Below, piece after piece: positions 1 through 5,695 of a stretch of DNA of 6,465 nucleotides; within the stretch, counting starts at the first letter, position 1; every line of letters begins with the position of its first letter. Below the pieces are notes generated by a model. The model worked only from the letters and a program-made list of their open reading frames with translations. It did not search any database and was not told where the DNA came from. The translations under genes were made by a program, and so were the position numbers. The stretch lies in the NCBI GenBank assembly GCA_029264225.1, contig JARICB010000199.1:1-6465 (forward strand), in the 5' to 3' direction. Source of the DNA: Nocardioides sp. (lineage in GTDB: Bacteria > Actinomycetota > Actinomycetes > Propionibacteriales > Nocardioidaceae).

Positions 1-938
1 CCCCGCCCCTGTTCGCCGACGCGGTGACCCAGGCACACCAGTCGCTGACCAAGGGGCGCGGCGCCCCCAAGATCACGTTGGAGGTGCTTGACGAGGAGCA
101 GTTGGCCGAGCTCGGCTTCGGCGGCACCCTTTCCGTCGGCAACAGTTCGACTGCCAAGCCGCGTCTGGTCAAGTTGAGCTACACCCCCAAGCACGCCGTG
201 ACGCATCTGGCCCTGGTCGGGAAGGGCGTCACCTTCGACTCGGGTGGTCTGACCATCAAGCCGTCGAGCAGCATGACGGGGATGAAGGGCGACATGGCCG
301 GAGCGGCCGCCGTGGTGGCGGCCACCTTCGCCATTGCGCGACTCGGGCTCCCCGTTCGGGTCACCACCATCGCTCCGATGGCCGAGAACGCGATCTCCGG
401 GCTGGCTACCCGACCCGGCGATGTCATCACTATGTATGGCGGCACCACCGTCGAGGTCACCAACACCGACGCCGAAGGACGCATGCTGCTGGGTGATGGT
501 CTGGTCCTGGCTGCCGAGGCCCAGCCCGACGTCATCGTCGACATCGCCACCCTGACCGGCCATATGCAGATCGCGCTCGGCGAGAAGGTCGGCGCGGTGC
601 TCGGTTCCGACGACATCGTCGAGGACATCGTCGAGGCAGGTGAGCGGGTCGGCGAGCAGCAGTGGCCGATGCCGATCCCCGAGGAGATGCACGCCCGCAT
701 CACCGAATCGACCGTCGCCGACCTGCTCCAGCACGACTGGGTGCGGTGGGGCGGCGGGCTGCGGGCCGCAGCCTTCCTCCGGGAATTCACCGCCGGTCTG
801 CCCTGGGCGCACCTCGACATCGCCGGCAAGGAGATCAACTCCGCCGGCGCCTACGGCCACGTGCCCTCCGGCGCCACGGGCTTCGGCGTGACGACTCTGG
901 TCGCCTACGCCCGGACCCTCGTTGCGGCTACCGAGTAG
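1..938 (+). CDS. pepA: Leucyl aminopeptidase (cytosol aminopeptidase, M17), 3' part
   Basis: Two-metal M17 aminopeptidase that removes N-terminal residues from peptides in the cytoplasm, usually as a hexamer. Only the C-terminal catalytic domain is present: the frame is open to the left edge (codon at position 3, reading PPLFADAVTQ), so the GTG at 24 is internal and not a start. The family's active-site set is complete. Metal ligands are Lys at 222 and Asp at 237 (in GKGVTFDSGG), Asp at 291 (in KGDMAG), and Asp at 468 and Glu at 474 (in NTDAEGRMLLGDGL). The catalytic Lys is at 258 and the catalytic Arg at 480. The spacings between these residues equal those I recall for E. coli PepA. The C-terminal WAHLDIAG and GATGFGV motifs are intact, and the gene ends in TAG. 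Actinobacteria often carry pepA beside lpd/sucB. It converges with the next gene, leaving 3 bp between stop codons. Confidence 0.96.
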   Translation, partial: PPLFADAVTQAHQSLTKGRGAPKITLEVLDEEQLAELGFGGTLSVGNSSTAKPRLVKLSYTPKHAVTHLALVGKGVTFDSGGLTIKPSSSMTGMKGDMAGAAAVVAATFAIARLGLPVRVTTIAPMAENAISGLATRPGDVITMYGGTTVEVTNTDAEGRMLLGDGLVLAAEAQPDVIVDIATLTGHMQIALGEKVGAVLGSDDIVEDIVEAGERVGEQQWPMPIPEEMHARITESTVADLLQHDWVRWGGGLRAAAFLREFTAGLPWAHLDIAGKEINSAGAYGHVPSGATGFGVTTLVAYARTLVAATE

Positions 939-941
939 CCA

Positions 942-1301
942 TCAGAGGCCGTTGGCCTTCTTGCGGCGGTTGTAGTCACGCAGTCGCTGGGGAACTCCGA
1001 CCACCGCTGCGTCGTAGGACGGCACGCGGTGCTTGTTGGCGAACGCGTGCGCCCACTGCACGCTGGGCACCCGGCGCCTGGTCCACTCCCCGTCATGGGC
1101 CACCAGCAGCAGGGTCACGTCACTGACCGCCGTACGCGGCTCGACGAAGCCCTCGACCCCGGTCCGGCTGGTGACGAAGTCGGTCAGGTGGGTCACGTCG
1201 GCGCCATCTGCGGCACGGACGCGGGTCGACCCGGTGCGTGCGGCATCACGTGCCGGCCGGTTGGTGCGGCCACTGCGACGGAATCGATCAAGCCAAGGCA
1301 T
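942..1301 (-). CDS. Small conserved actinobacterial protein of unknown function
   Basis: This encodes a basic soluble protein of 119 residues. I recognise its style from actinobacterial genomes but cannot assign a function. The N-terminal third is Arg-rich and looks disordered. The likely conserved core is the C-terminal half: a FVEPRTAVSDVTLLLVAHDG segment (probable beta hairpin), then GEWTRRRVPSVQWAHAFANK, and a basic PQRLRDYNRRKK tail. It has no signal peptide, membrane segment or Cys/His metal motif. I chose ATG at 1301 (MPWLDRF) over the in-frame GTG two codons upstream at 1307. A -10-like CACAAT ends 6 nt before the ATG and no Shine-Dalgarno sequence is visible, so it may be leaderless. 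It is transcribed divergently from lpd, sharing a 120-bp control region, and convergently with pepA. Reading-frame length, codon bias and a protein-like composition support a real gene. Confidence 0.8.
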   Translation of the reverse strand: MPWLDRFRRSGRTNRPARDAARTGSTRVRAADGADVTHLTDFVTSRTGVEGFVEPRTAVSDVTLLLVAHDGEWTRRRVPSVQWAHAFANKHRVPSYDAAVVGVPQRLRDYNRRKKANGL

Positions 1302-1307
1302 GCACAC

Positions 1308-1313
1308 ATTGTG
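1308..1313 (-). promoter_or_regulatory. Candidate -10 element for a leaderless transcript
   Basis: On the minus strand this reads CACAAT, 4 of 6 matches to TATAAT and fitting the actinobacterial NANNNT pattern. It is followed by exactly 6 nt and then the ATG at 1301, the geometry expected if transcription starts on the A of the start codon. I see no convincing -35 at the right distance. The call is inference from spacing; a single hexamer can arise by chance. Confidence 0.3.
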
Positions 1314-1335
1314 CCCGGTGATGGAGGCAACCCGG

Positions 1336-1351
1336 TGTGGACAGGCTCACA
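1336..1351. promoter_or_regulatory. CRP/GlxR-like operator in the divergent region
   Basis: The 16-bp dyad TGTGG-N6-TCACA matches the CRP-family consensus TGTGA-N6-TCACA at 9 of the 10 half-site bases. Actinobacterial CRP homologues (GlxR of Corynebacterium, Crp of Mycobacterium) use this consensus and control central carbon metabolism. It lies between lpd and the minus-strand gene at 942-1301. Its centre (between 1343 and 1344) is at about -42.5 from a leaderless start at 1301, close to the class II activator position. It would also overlap a putative lpd promoter, where it could repress. Binding is inferred from the motif and context only. Confidence 0.45.
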
Positions 1352-1365
1352 AAGAGTGCGAAGAT
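1338..1365 (+). promoter_or_regulatory. Weak candidate promoter for lpd-sucB
   Basis: TGGACA (1338-1343) is a 5-of-6 match to a sigma70-type -35. After a 16-bp spacer comes GAAGAT (1360-1365), a poor -10 (3 of 6) preceded by TG at an extended-like position (1357-1358). It would start transcription near 1372, about 50 nt before the lpd start codon. It is the best candidate I see in the 120-bp gap, but the -10 is weak. Confidence 0.25.
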
Positions 1366-1409
1366 GGAGCGCCGCCGTGGGAGGCGGGTAGCGAGCACCC
1401 CCTGACGGC

Positions 1410-1415
1410 GAAAGG
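1410..1415 (+). promoter_or_regulatory. Ribosome binding site of lpd
   Basis: GAAAGG sits 6 nt before a GTG at 1422. It supports the GTG as the start, and the FAD-binding motif then begins at the usual distance from the N terminus. Confidence 0.6.
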
Positions 1416-1421
1416 CACCGC

Positions 1422-2795
1422 GTGACCGACGGCGACTTCGACGTATTGATCCTGGGCGCAGGGTCGGGCGGTTACGCCTGTGCGCTGCGGGCCGCACAAC
1501 TCGACCTGAGCGTCGCCCTGGTGGAGAAGGGGAAGCTGGGCGGCACCTGCCTGCATCTCGGTTGCATCCCGACCAAGGCGCTCCTGCACACGGCCGAGGT
1601 GGCCGACGCCGCCCGCGACGCCGCCAAGTTCGGCGTCCTTGCCTCCCTCGACGGCATCGACATGGCGGGCGTCAACGCCTACAAGGACGGCGTGGTCTCG
1701 CGGCTCTTCAAGGGCCTGACCGGGCTCATCTCCTCCCGCGGGATTACCGTGATCGAGGGCGAGGGCCGGGTCAGCGGACCGCGCACGGTCACCGTCGGCG
1801 ACGCGACCTACACCGGCAAGCACCTGGTACTCGCGACCGGCTCCTACTCCAAGTCACTGCCCGGCCTCGAGGTCGACGGCGAGCGGGTCCTCACCTCGGA
1901 GCACGCGCTGCGCCTCGACCGGGTTCCGGAGTCGGTGATCGTGCTCGGCGGCGGTGTCATCGGCTGCGAGTTCGCCAGTGTGTGGGCCAGCTTCGGCGCG
2001 AAGGTCACCATCGTCGAAGCGCTCCCTCGGCTCGTCGCTGCCGAGGATGCAGCCTCCTCGAAGGCTCTCGAACGCGCCTTCCGTAAACGCAAGATCACCT
2101 TCCGCACCGGCACCGCGTTCCAGAGCGTGCAGACCACCGACTCCGGCGTGGCCGTGAGCGTCGAGGGCGGCGACGTGATCGAGGCCGACCTGCTCCTCGT
2201 CGCCGTCGGCCGCGGCCCGTCCACCGCCGGCCTGGGGTATGAGGAGCAGGGTCTCGCCATGGAGCGCGGGTTCGTGCTGACCGACGAGCGGTGTCGAACC
2301 AATCTCGAGGGCGTCTACGCCGTGGGCGACATCGTGCCCGGTCTGCAACTGGCCCACCGTGGCTTCCAGCAGGGCATCTTCGTCGCGGAAGAGATCGCTG
2401 GCCTGGAACCGAACCCGATCGATGAGTCCGGCATCCCGCGGGTCACCTATTCCCACCCCGAGATCGCCTCGGTCGGACTCGATGAAGCGACCGCGCGGGA
2501 GCAGTACGACGACGTCACCACGATCACCTACGACCTCGGCGGCAACGGCAAGAGCCAGATCCTCCAGACCGCCGGCTTCGTCAAGTTGGTCGCCCGGGTC
2601 GACGGGCCGGTGATCGGTATCCACCTCGTCGGCGACCGGGTCGGCGAACTGATCGGCGAAGCTCAACTCATCTACAACTGGGAGTCGCACGCCGACGACG
2701 TGGCTCCCCTGATCCACGCACACCCGACCCAGAACGAGGCCCTCGGCGAAGCGCACCTGGCGCTGGCCGGCAAGCCCCTGCACGCCCACACCTGA
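1422..2795 (+). CDS. lpd: Dihydrolipoamide dehydrogenase (E3)
   Basis: FAD-dependent disulfide oxidoreductase that reoxidises the dihydrolipoyl groups of 2-oxoacid dehydrogenase E2 subunits and passes electrons to NAD+. It acts in the cytoplasm as a homodimer. At 457 residues it is full length. Visible motifs in order: FAD-binding GAGSGG (12-17); redox disulfide in GGTCLHLGCIPTK (C43 and C48); NAD-binding GGGVIG (176-181); second FAD motif GVYAVGD (297-303); C-terminal dimer domain with HPTQNE, giving the catalytic His434-Glu439 pair. All catalytic residues are present. The start is GTG, supported by GAAAGG 6 nt upstream. The E2 gene follows 60 bp later on the same strand with no hairpin between, so co-transcription is likely. 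The E3 could serve pyruvate, 2-oxoglutarate and branched-chain complexes as well as the glycine cleavage system. Mercuric or glutathione reductase is excluded by the CxxxxC context and the HPTxxE motif. Confidence 0.97.
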   Translation: MTDGDFDVLILGAGSGGYACALRAAQLDLSVALVEKGKLGGTCLHLGCIPTKALLHTAEVADAARDAAKFGVLASLDGIDMAGVNAYKDGVVSRLFKGLTGLISSRGITVIEGEGRVSGPRTVTVGDATYTGKHLVLATGSYSKSLPGLEVDGERVLTSEHALRLDRVPESVIVLGGGVIGCEFASVWASFGAKVTIVEALPRLVAAEDAASSKALERAFRKRKITFRTGTAFQSVQTTDSGVAVSVEGGDVIEADLLLVAVGRGPSTAGLGYEEQGLAMERGFVLTDERCRTNLEGVYAVGDIVPGLQLAHRGFQQGIFVAEEIAGLEPNPIDESGIPRVTYSHPEIASVGLDEATAREQYDDVTTITYDLGGNGKSQILQTAGFVKLVARVDGPVIGIHLVGDRVGELIGEAQLIYNWESHADDVAPLIHAHPTQNEALGEAHLALAGKPLHAHT

Positions 2796-2842
2796 TCCAC
2801 CACCCTCAGCACTCCACTACGAACAGCACACACACCGCGAGC

Positions 2843-2849
2843 GAAGGAA
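2843..2849 (+). promoter_or_regulatory. Ribosome binding site of the E2 gene
   Basis: GAAGGAA, with core AAGGA at 2844-2848, lies 7 nt before ATG 2856 at near-ideal spacing and fixes the start. The rest of the lpd-E2 gap (2796-2842) is C/A-rich, with a short CACACACAC-like run and no visible hairpin or promoter. Confidence 0.75.
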
Positions 2850-2855
2850 TCATCC

Positions 2856-4706
2856 ATGGCCTCCGAAGTCACCCTCCCGGCACTCGGCGAATCTGTCACC
2901 GAGGGCACTGTCACCCGTTGGCTCAAGCAGATCGGCGACACAGTCGCCATCGACGAACCCTTGCTCGAGGTCTCCACCGACAAGGTCGACACCGAGATTC
3001 CCTCGCCGGTCGCGGGGACGCTGCTCGAGATCCGGGCCGACGAGGACGAGACCGTCGAGGTGGGCGCCGTCCTGGCCGTCATCGGTGAAGAAGGCGAAGG
3101 CAGTGGCTCGGAGTCCTCCGAGCCCGCAGCCGAGCCCGCAGCCGAGGAGGAGCAGGCCGAGGAGCCCGCCGAGCAGGCACCCACCCAGGAAGCCGAGCAG
3201 GAGGAGACGCCCGCCGAGCAGGCCCCCGCCGCCAAGACCGAGCCCGCCGATGGCGGGTCCGCCACTTCGGTCACCCTGCCCGCTCTGGGTGAGTCCGTGA
3301 CCGAAGGCACCGTCACCCGCTGGCTTAAGCAGGTAGGCGACGACGTCGCGGTCGACGAACCCCTGCTCGAGGTCTCCACCGACAAGGTCGACACCGAGAT
3401 TCCCTCCCCCGTTGCAGGCAAGCTGCTCGAGATCTCGGTCCAGGAGGACGAGACCGTCGAGGTCGGCGCCGAACTCGCCAAGATCGGCTCCGGTGACGCT
3501 GCCCCCGCGAAGGACGAGGTGCCGGCGAAGGACGAGGGCACCGCCAAGGACGAGCAGCGCCAGTCGCCCGCCGCCGAGGATGCCGACGCCCAGGCCCGCG
3601 AGGACGCCGAGGAAGAGCCTGCGCAGGAGAAGCCCGCCGAGCAGCCCGCGGCTCCCGCGGCGCCGCAGAAGCCGGTCGAGCAGCCCGCGGCGCAGGACAA
3701 GCCCGTCGAGCAGCCCGCGGCGCAGGACAAGCCCTCGCGCGGCGACGACCAGAGCTCCTACGTCACCCCGCTGGTGCGCAAGATGGCCAACCAACACGGC
3801 GTCGACCTGGCCAGCGTGGCCGGCACCGGTGTCGGTGGTCGGATCCGCAAGCAGGACGTGCTCGATGCCGCCGAACAGGCCAAGCAGCAGTCGGCGCCCG
3901 TCAGCCAGCCAGGCCCGTCCGCGGCCACCGCTCAGGCGCCTTCCGGATCGGCCCCGGCCGCCCCGGCCAGCGCCACCAGCGGGGCTCCCTCACCGCTGCG
4001 GGGGCAGACCGAGCCGCTGTCGCGCCTGCGCAAGGTCATCGCCAGCCGCATGGTCGAGTCGCTGCACCAGAGCGCCCAGCTGACGCAGGTGATGGAGGTC
4101 GACGTGACCGCCATCGCCCGCCTGCGCGAGCGGGAGAAGGCAGACTTCTTGGCCCGCGAGGGGGTGAAGCTGACCTACCTGCCGTTCTTCGCCAAGGCCG
4201 CGATCGACACCCTCAAGCAGCACCCGAAACTGAACGCGGCCATCGACAGCGACAAGGGCGAGGTCAGCTACTTCGACCGCGAGAACATCGCGGTCGCCGT
4301 CGACACCGAGAAGGGTCTGCTCACCCCGGTCGTCAAGGATGCCGGTGATCTCTCGATCGCCGGGCTCGCCAAGAAGATCGCCGACGTGGCCGAGCGCACC
4401 CGCACCAACAAGATCGGCCCCGACGAGCTCTCGGGTGGCACCTTCACCATCACCAATCTGGGCAGCTTCGGGGCCCTGTTCGACACCCCGATCATCAACG
4501 CCCCGCAGGTGGCCATCCTCGGGCCGGGTGCCGTGGTGAAGCGGCCGGTCGTGATCGACGACCCCAACCTGGGCGAAACGATCGCCGTGCGCCACATGGT
4601 CTACCTGTCGCTGACCTACGACCACCGCCTCGTCGACGGCGCCGACGCGGGTCGGTTCCTGGCCGACGTCAAGAAGCGTCTCGAGTCCGGCCAGTTCGAG
4701 GTCTGA
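2856..4706 (+). CDS. sucB: Dihydrolipoamide acyltransferase E2 (SucB/DlaT type), two lipoyl domains
   Basis: Core E2 subunit of a 2-oxoacid dehydrogenase complex: swinging lipoyl arms carry the acyl group from E1 to CoA, and E3 reoxidises them. The protein has 616 residues. Domain order: lipoyl domain 1 (about 4-77; lipoylated K43 in TDKVDTE); acidic Ala/Pro/Glu linker (78-136); lipoyl domain 2 (138-211; K177 in an identical motif); a second charged, Pro/Ala-rich linker with 10-residue repeats (212-300); peripheral subunit-binding domain for E1/E3 (302-337, [10 protein letters not shown] to [10 protein letters not shown]); Ala/Pro/Ser linker; catalytic domain (about 385-616) with [11 protein letters not shown], catalytic His590 and Asp594. 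It matches the actinobacterial family annotated SucB. In Mycobacterium and Corynebacterium that protein is actually the pyruvate dehydrogenase E2 (DlaT/AceF), because their 2-oxoglutarate dehydrogenase carries its own fused E2 domain. The physiological substrate is therefore uncertain. It sits 60 bp behind lpd and ends just before a strong hairpin. Confidence 0.95.
   Translation: MASEVTLPALGESVTEGTVTRWLKQIGDTVAIDEPLLEVSTDKVDTEIPSPVAGTLLEIRADEDETVEVGAVLAVIGEEGEGSGSESSEPAAEPAAEEEQAEEPAEQAPTQEAEQEETPAEQAPAAKTEPADGGSATSVTLPALGESVTEGTVTRWLKQVGDDVAVDEPLLEVSTDKVDTEIPSPVAGKLLEISVQEDETVEVGAELAKIGSGDAAPAKDEVPAKDEGTAKDEQRQSPAAEDADAQAREDAEEEPAQEKPAEQPAAPAAPQKPVEQPAAQDKPVEQPAAQDKPSRGDDQSSYVTPLVRKMANQHGVDLASVAGTGVGGRIRKQDVLDAAEQAKQQSAPVSQPGPSAATAQAPSGSAPAAPASATSGAPSPLRGQTEPLSRLRKVIASRMVESLHQSAQLTQVMEVDVTAIARLREREKADFLAREGVKLTYLPFFAKAAIDTLKQHPKLNAAIDSDKGEVSYFDRENIAVAVDTEKGLLTPVVKDAGDLSIAGLAKKIADVAERTRTNKIGPDELSGGTFTITNLGSFGALFDTPIINAPQVAILGPGAVVKRPVVIDDPNLGETIAVRHMVYLSLTYDHRLVDGADAGRFLADVKKRLESGQFEV
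2865..3086 (+). repeat. Lipoyl domain repeat, copy 1
   Basis: This encodes residues 4-77 of the E2. Copy 2 is exactly 402 bp (134 codons) downstream. Inside it, positions 2950-3004 match 3352-3406 at 54 of 55 bases, including 43 identical bases around the lipoyl-lysine codon. The sequences before and after that tract have diverged, mostly at third codon positions. Confidence 0.85.
3267..3488 (+). repeat. Lipoyl domain repeat, copy 2
   Basis: This encodes residues 138-211 of the E2, a paralogue of copy 1 with the same [19 protein letters not shown] and [18 protein letters not shown] blocks. It carries the second lipoylation site, K177. Tandem lipoyl domains are usual in this family; the number varies from one to three. 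Confidence 0.85.
3669..3728 (+). repeat. Two 30-bp tandem repeats in the E2 linker
   Basis: Two consecutive in-frame 30-bp units (3669-3698 and 3699-3728) differ by one base. Each encodes [11 protein letters not shown] diverged partial unit (KPAEQPAA) precedes them and a trailing KP follows. They lie in the flexible linker between lipoyl domain 2 and the subunit-binding domain, where length change should be tolerated. Confidence 0.85.
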
Positions 4707-4734
4707 GCCACTCGCGGCACCAAAGCGCGTGATC

Positions 4735-4773
4735 GTGGAGGATCGCAGTCAGCTGATGACTGCGATCCTCCAC
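4735..4773 (+). terminator. Strong hairpin, probable terminator of lpd-sucB
   Basis: A perfect 17-bp inverted repeat (arms 4735-4751 and 4757-4773, from GTGGAGGATCGC to GCGATCCTCCAC) has a 5-nt GCTGA loop and begins 28 bp after the E2 stop codon. No T-run follows; only a TTT at 4779-4781 is nearby. That is common for actinobacterial I-shaped terminators. The next gene is on the same strand, so the hairpin separates it from the lpd-sucB unit. A role as a processing site or attenuator cannot be excluded. Confidence 0.8.
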
Positions 4774-4774
4774 T

Positions 4775-4792
4775 CACATTTGGCACATGTGG
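4775..4792. repeat. Tandem 9-bp direct repeat before the reductase gene
   Basis: CACATTTGG is followed directly by CACATGTGG (8 of 9 identical). The second copy contains the palindrome CACATGTG (4784-4791). It fills most of the short stretch between the hairpin and the ribosome binding site, so it could be part of a promoter or operator. Chance is a serious alternative at this length. Confidence 0.3.
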
Positions 4793-4793
4793 T

Positions 4794-4798
4794 GAGGT
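4794..4798 (+). promoter_or_regulatory. Ribosome binding site of the TIGR01777 gene
   Basis: GAGGT lies 6 nt before ATG 4805. A nearer AGGAG (4799-4803) is only 1 nt from the ATG, too close to serve, so the upstream GAGGT is preferred. Confidence 0.5.
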
Positions 4799-4804
4799 AG
4801 GAGC

Positions 4805-5695
4805 ATGCGCGTCGTCATCGCTGGAGCGTCCGGTTTCCTCGGCACCCACCTCACCGAGCACCTGCGAGTCCACAGGCACGAGGTGACGCAACTCGTCCGC
4901 AACGAGCCGACCGAGCGACTCCAGAGTCAGTGGGATCCCGCAGCCGGACACATCGACCAGTCCGTGATCGAGCGCACCGACGTGGTGGTCAACCTGGCAG
5001 GCGCCAGCATCGTCGGCAACGTGCACTCCAAGAAGTGGGCCGACGAGGTCCTCGACAGCCGGATCAGCACGACCGCGACCCTCGCCAGAGCCATCGCCGC
5101 CTCGAAACAGCCCCCCGCCTTCCTCGCCGGCAACGGCATCTCCTGGTACGGCGACCACGGGACGCAGGAGGTCAATGAGAACACCGACAGCCGAGGCAAC
5201 GCCTTCCTGACCACCGTCAGCCGCGCGTGGCAGTCCGCGACCGAGCCGGCCGCCGCCGCCGGCGCCCGGGTCTGCATCCTGCGCACCGCGCCAGTCATGG
5301 ACGTCCAGGCTCCGCCCCTGAGTGCGCTTCGCCGCCTGTTCAAGTTCGGCCTCGGCGCCCGTCTGGGTGACGGCGAACAGTTCTTCCCGATGATCTCGCT
5401 GCGCGACTGGATCGGCGCCGTGGCCTACCTGGCCGAATCACGCGACGTGTCCGGCCAGTTCAACCTGTGCTGCCCGCAGACCCCGACCAACCGCGAGTTC
5501 ACCAAGACGTTGGCTGCTGCGGTGCACCGCCCGGCCTTCCTGTTCGCTCCGGCACCGGTGCTCAAGGTCGCCGCCGGCGCGATGGCCCCGGAACTGTTGG
5601 GCTCCGTGAACGCCCGGCCCTGTGCGCTCGAGCGCGCCGGCTACGACTTCGAGGATGAAGATGTGCGCGAGGTGCTGGCCGCCGGGTTGGCCTGA
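4805..5695 (+). CDS. TIGR01777-family NAD(P)-binding epimerase/reductase-like protein
   Basis: Extended short-chain dehydrogenase (Rossmann fold) protein of 296 residues, of the family typified by E. coli YfcH and M. tuberculosis Rv2216. The family is often annotated as a sugar-nucleotide epimerase, but its substrate is unknown. Seen: N-terminal dinucleotide motif GASGFLG (7-13); NLAGASI (63-69); GISWYGDHG (111-119), the family's equivalent of the active-site Tyr strand, with no classical YxxxK pair; GDGEQFFPMISLRDWIGAV (188-206), where many members have a WIH(I/V)DD-like segment; and a C-terminal tail (about 246-293) resembling the DUF1731 domain. Full length for the family. The start is ATG with GAGGT upstream, following the E2 hairpin, so the gene probably has its own promoter. 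Its place between the E2 gene and lipB is conserved in actinobacteria as I recall, hinting at but not proving a link to lipoate or 2-oxoacid metabolism. The last 55 bp overlap the convergent gene. Confidence 0.9.
   Translation: MRVVIAGASGFLGTHLTEHLRVHRHEVTQLVRNEPTERLQSQWDPAAGHIDQSVIERTDVVVNLAGASIVGNVHSKKWADEVLDSRISTTATLARAIAASKQPPAFLAGNGISWYGDHGTQEVNENTDSRGNAFLTTVSRAWQSATEPAAAAGARVCILRTAPVMDVQAPPLSALRRLFKFGLGARLGDGEQFFPMISLRDWIGAVAYLAESRDVSGQFNLCCPQTPTNREFTKTLAAAVHRPAFLFAPAPVLKVAAGAMAPELLGSVNARPCALERAGYDFEDEDVREVLAAGLA

Noticed and set aside
24..26. GTG at 24 as the start of the aminopeptidase gene
   Set aside because: The frame stays open to the left edge with family-like sequence (PPLFADAV). 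PepA proteins have an N-terminal domain of some 200 residues that must lie outside the window.
944..960. Short inverted repeat AGGCC-GTT-GGCCT just after the pepA stop as a terminator
   Set aside because: The stem is only 5-6 bp with a 3-nt loop, lies inside the 3' coding end of the minus-strand gene, and has no T-run. It is too weak to call.
1854..2789. Long minus-strand open frame opposite lpd
   Set aside because: Antisense to a fully conserved Lpd. The translation contains no family motif and no ribosome binding site stands out.
2816..2840. CACACAC-like tract between lpd and the E2 gene as a regulatory repeat
   Set aside because: It is very short, imperfect and without dyad symmetry. It is best seen as C/A-rich untranslated leader ahead of a good ribosome binding site.
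2850..3797. Long minus-strand open frames opposite the E2 gene (Gly/Leu- and Ser/Ala-rich products)
   Set aside because: They are antisense shadows produced by high GC and by the repetitive Ala/Pro/Glu linker. Their composition is low-complexity with no domain, and the plus frame is a complete, recognisable E2.
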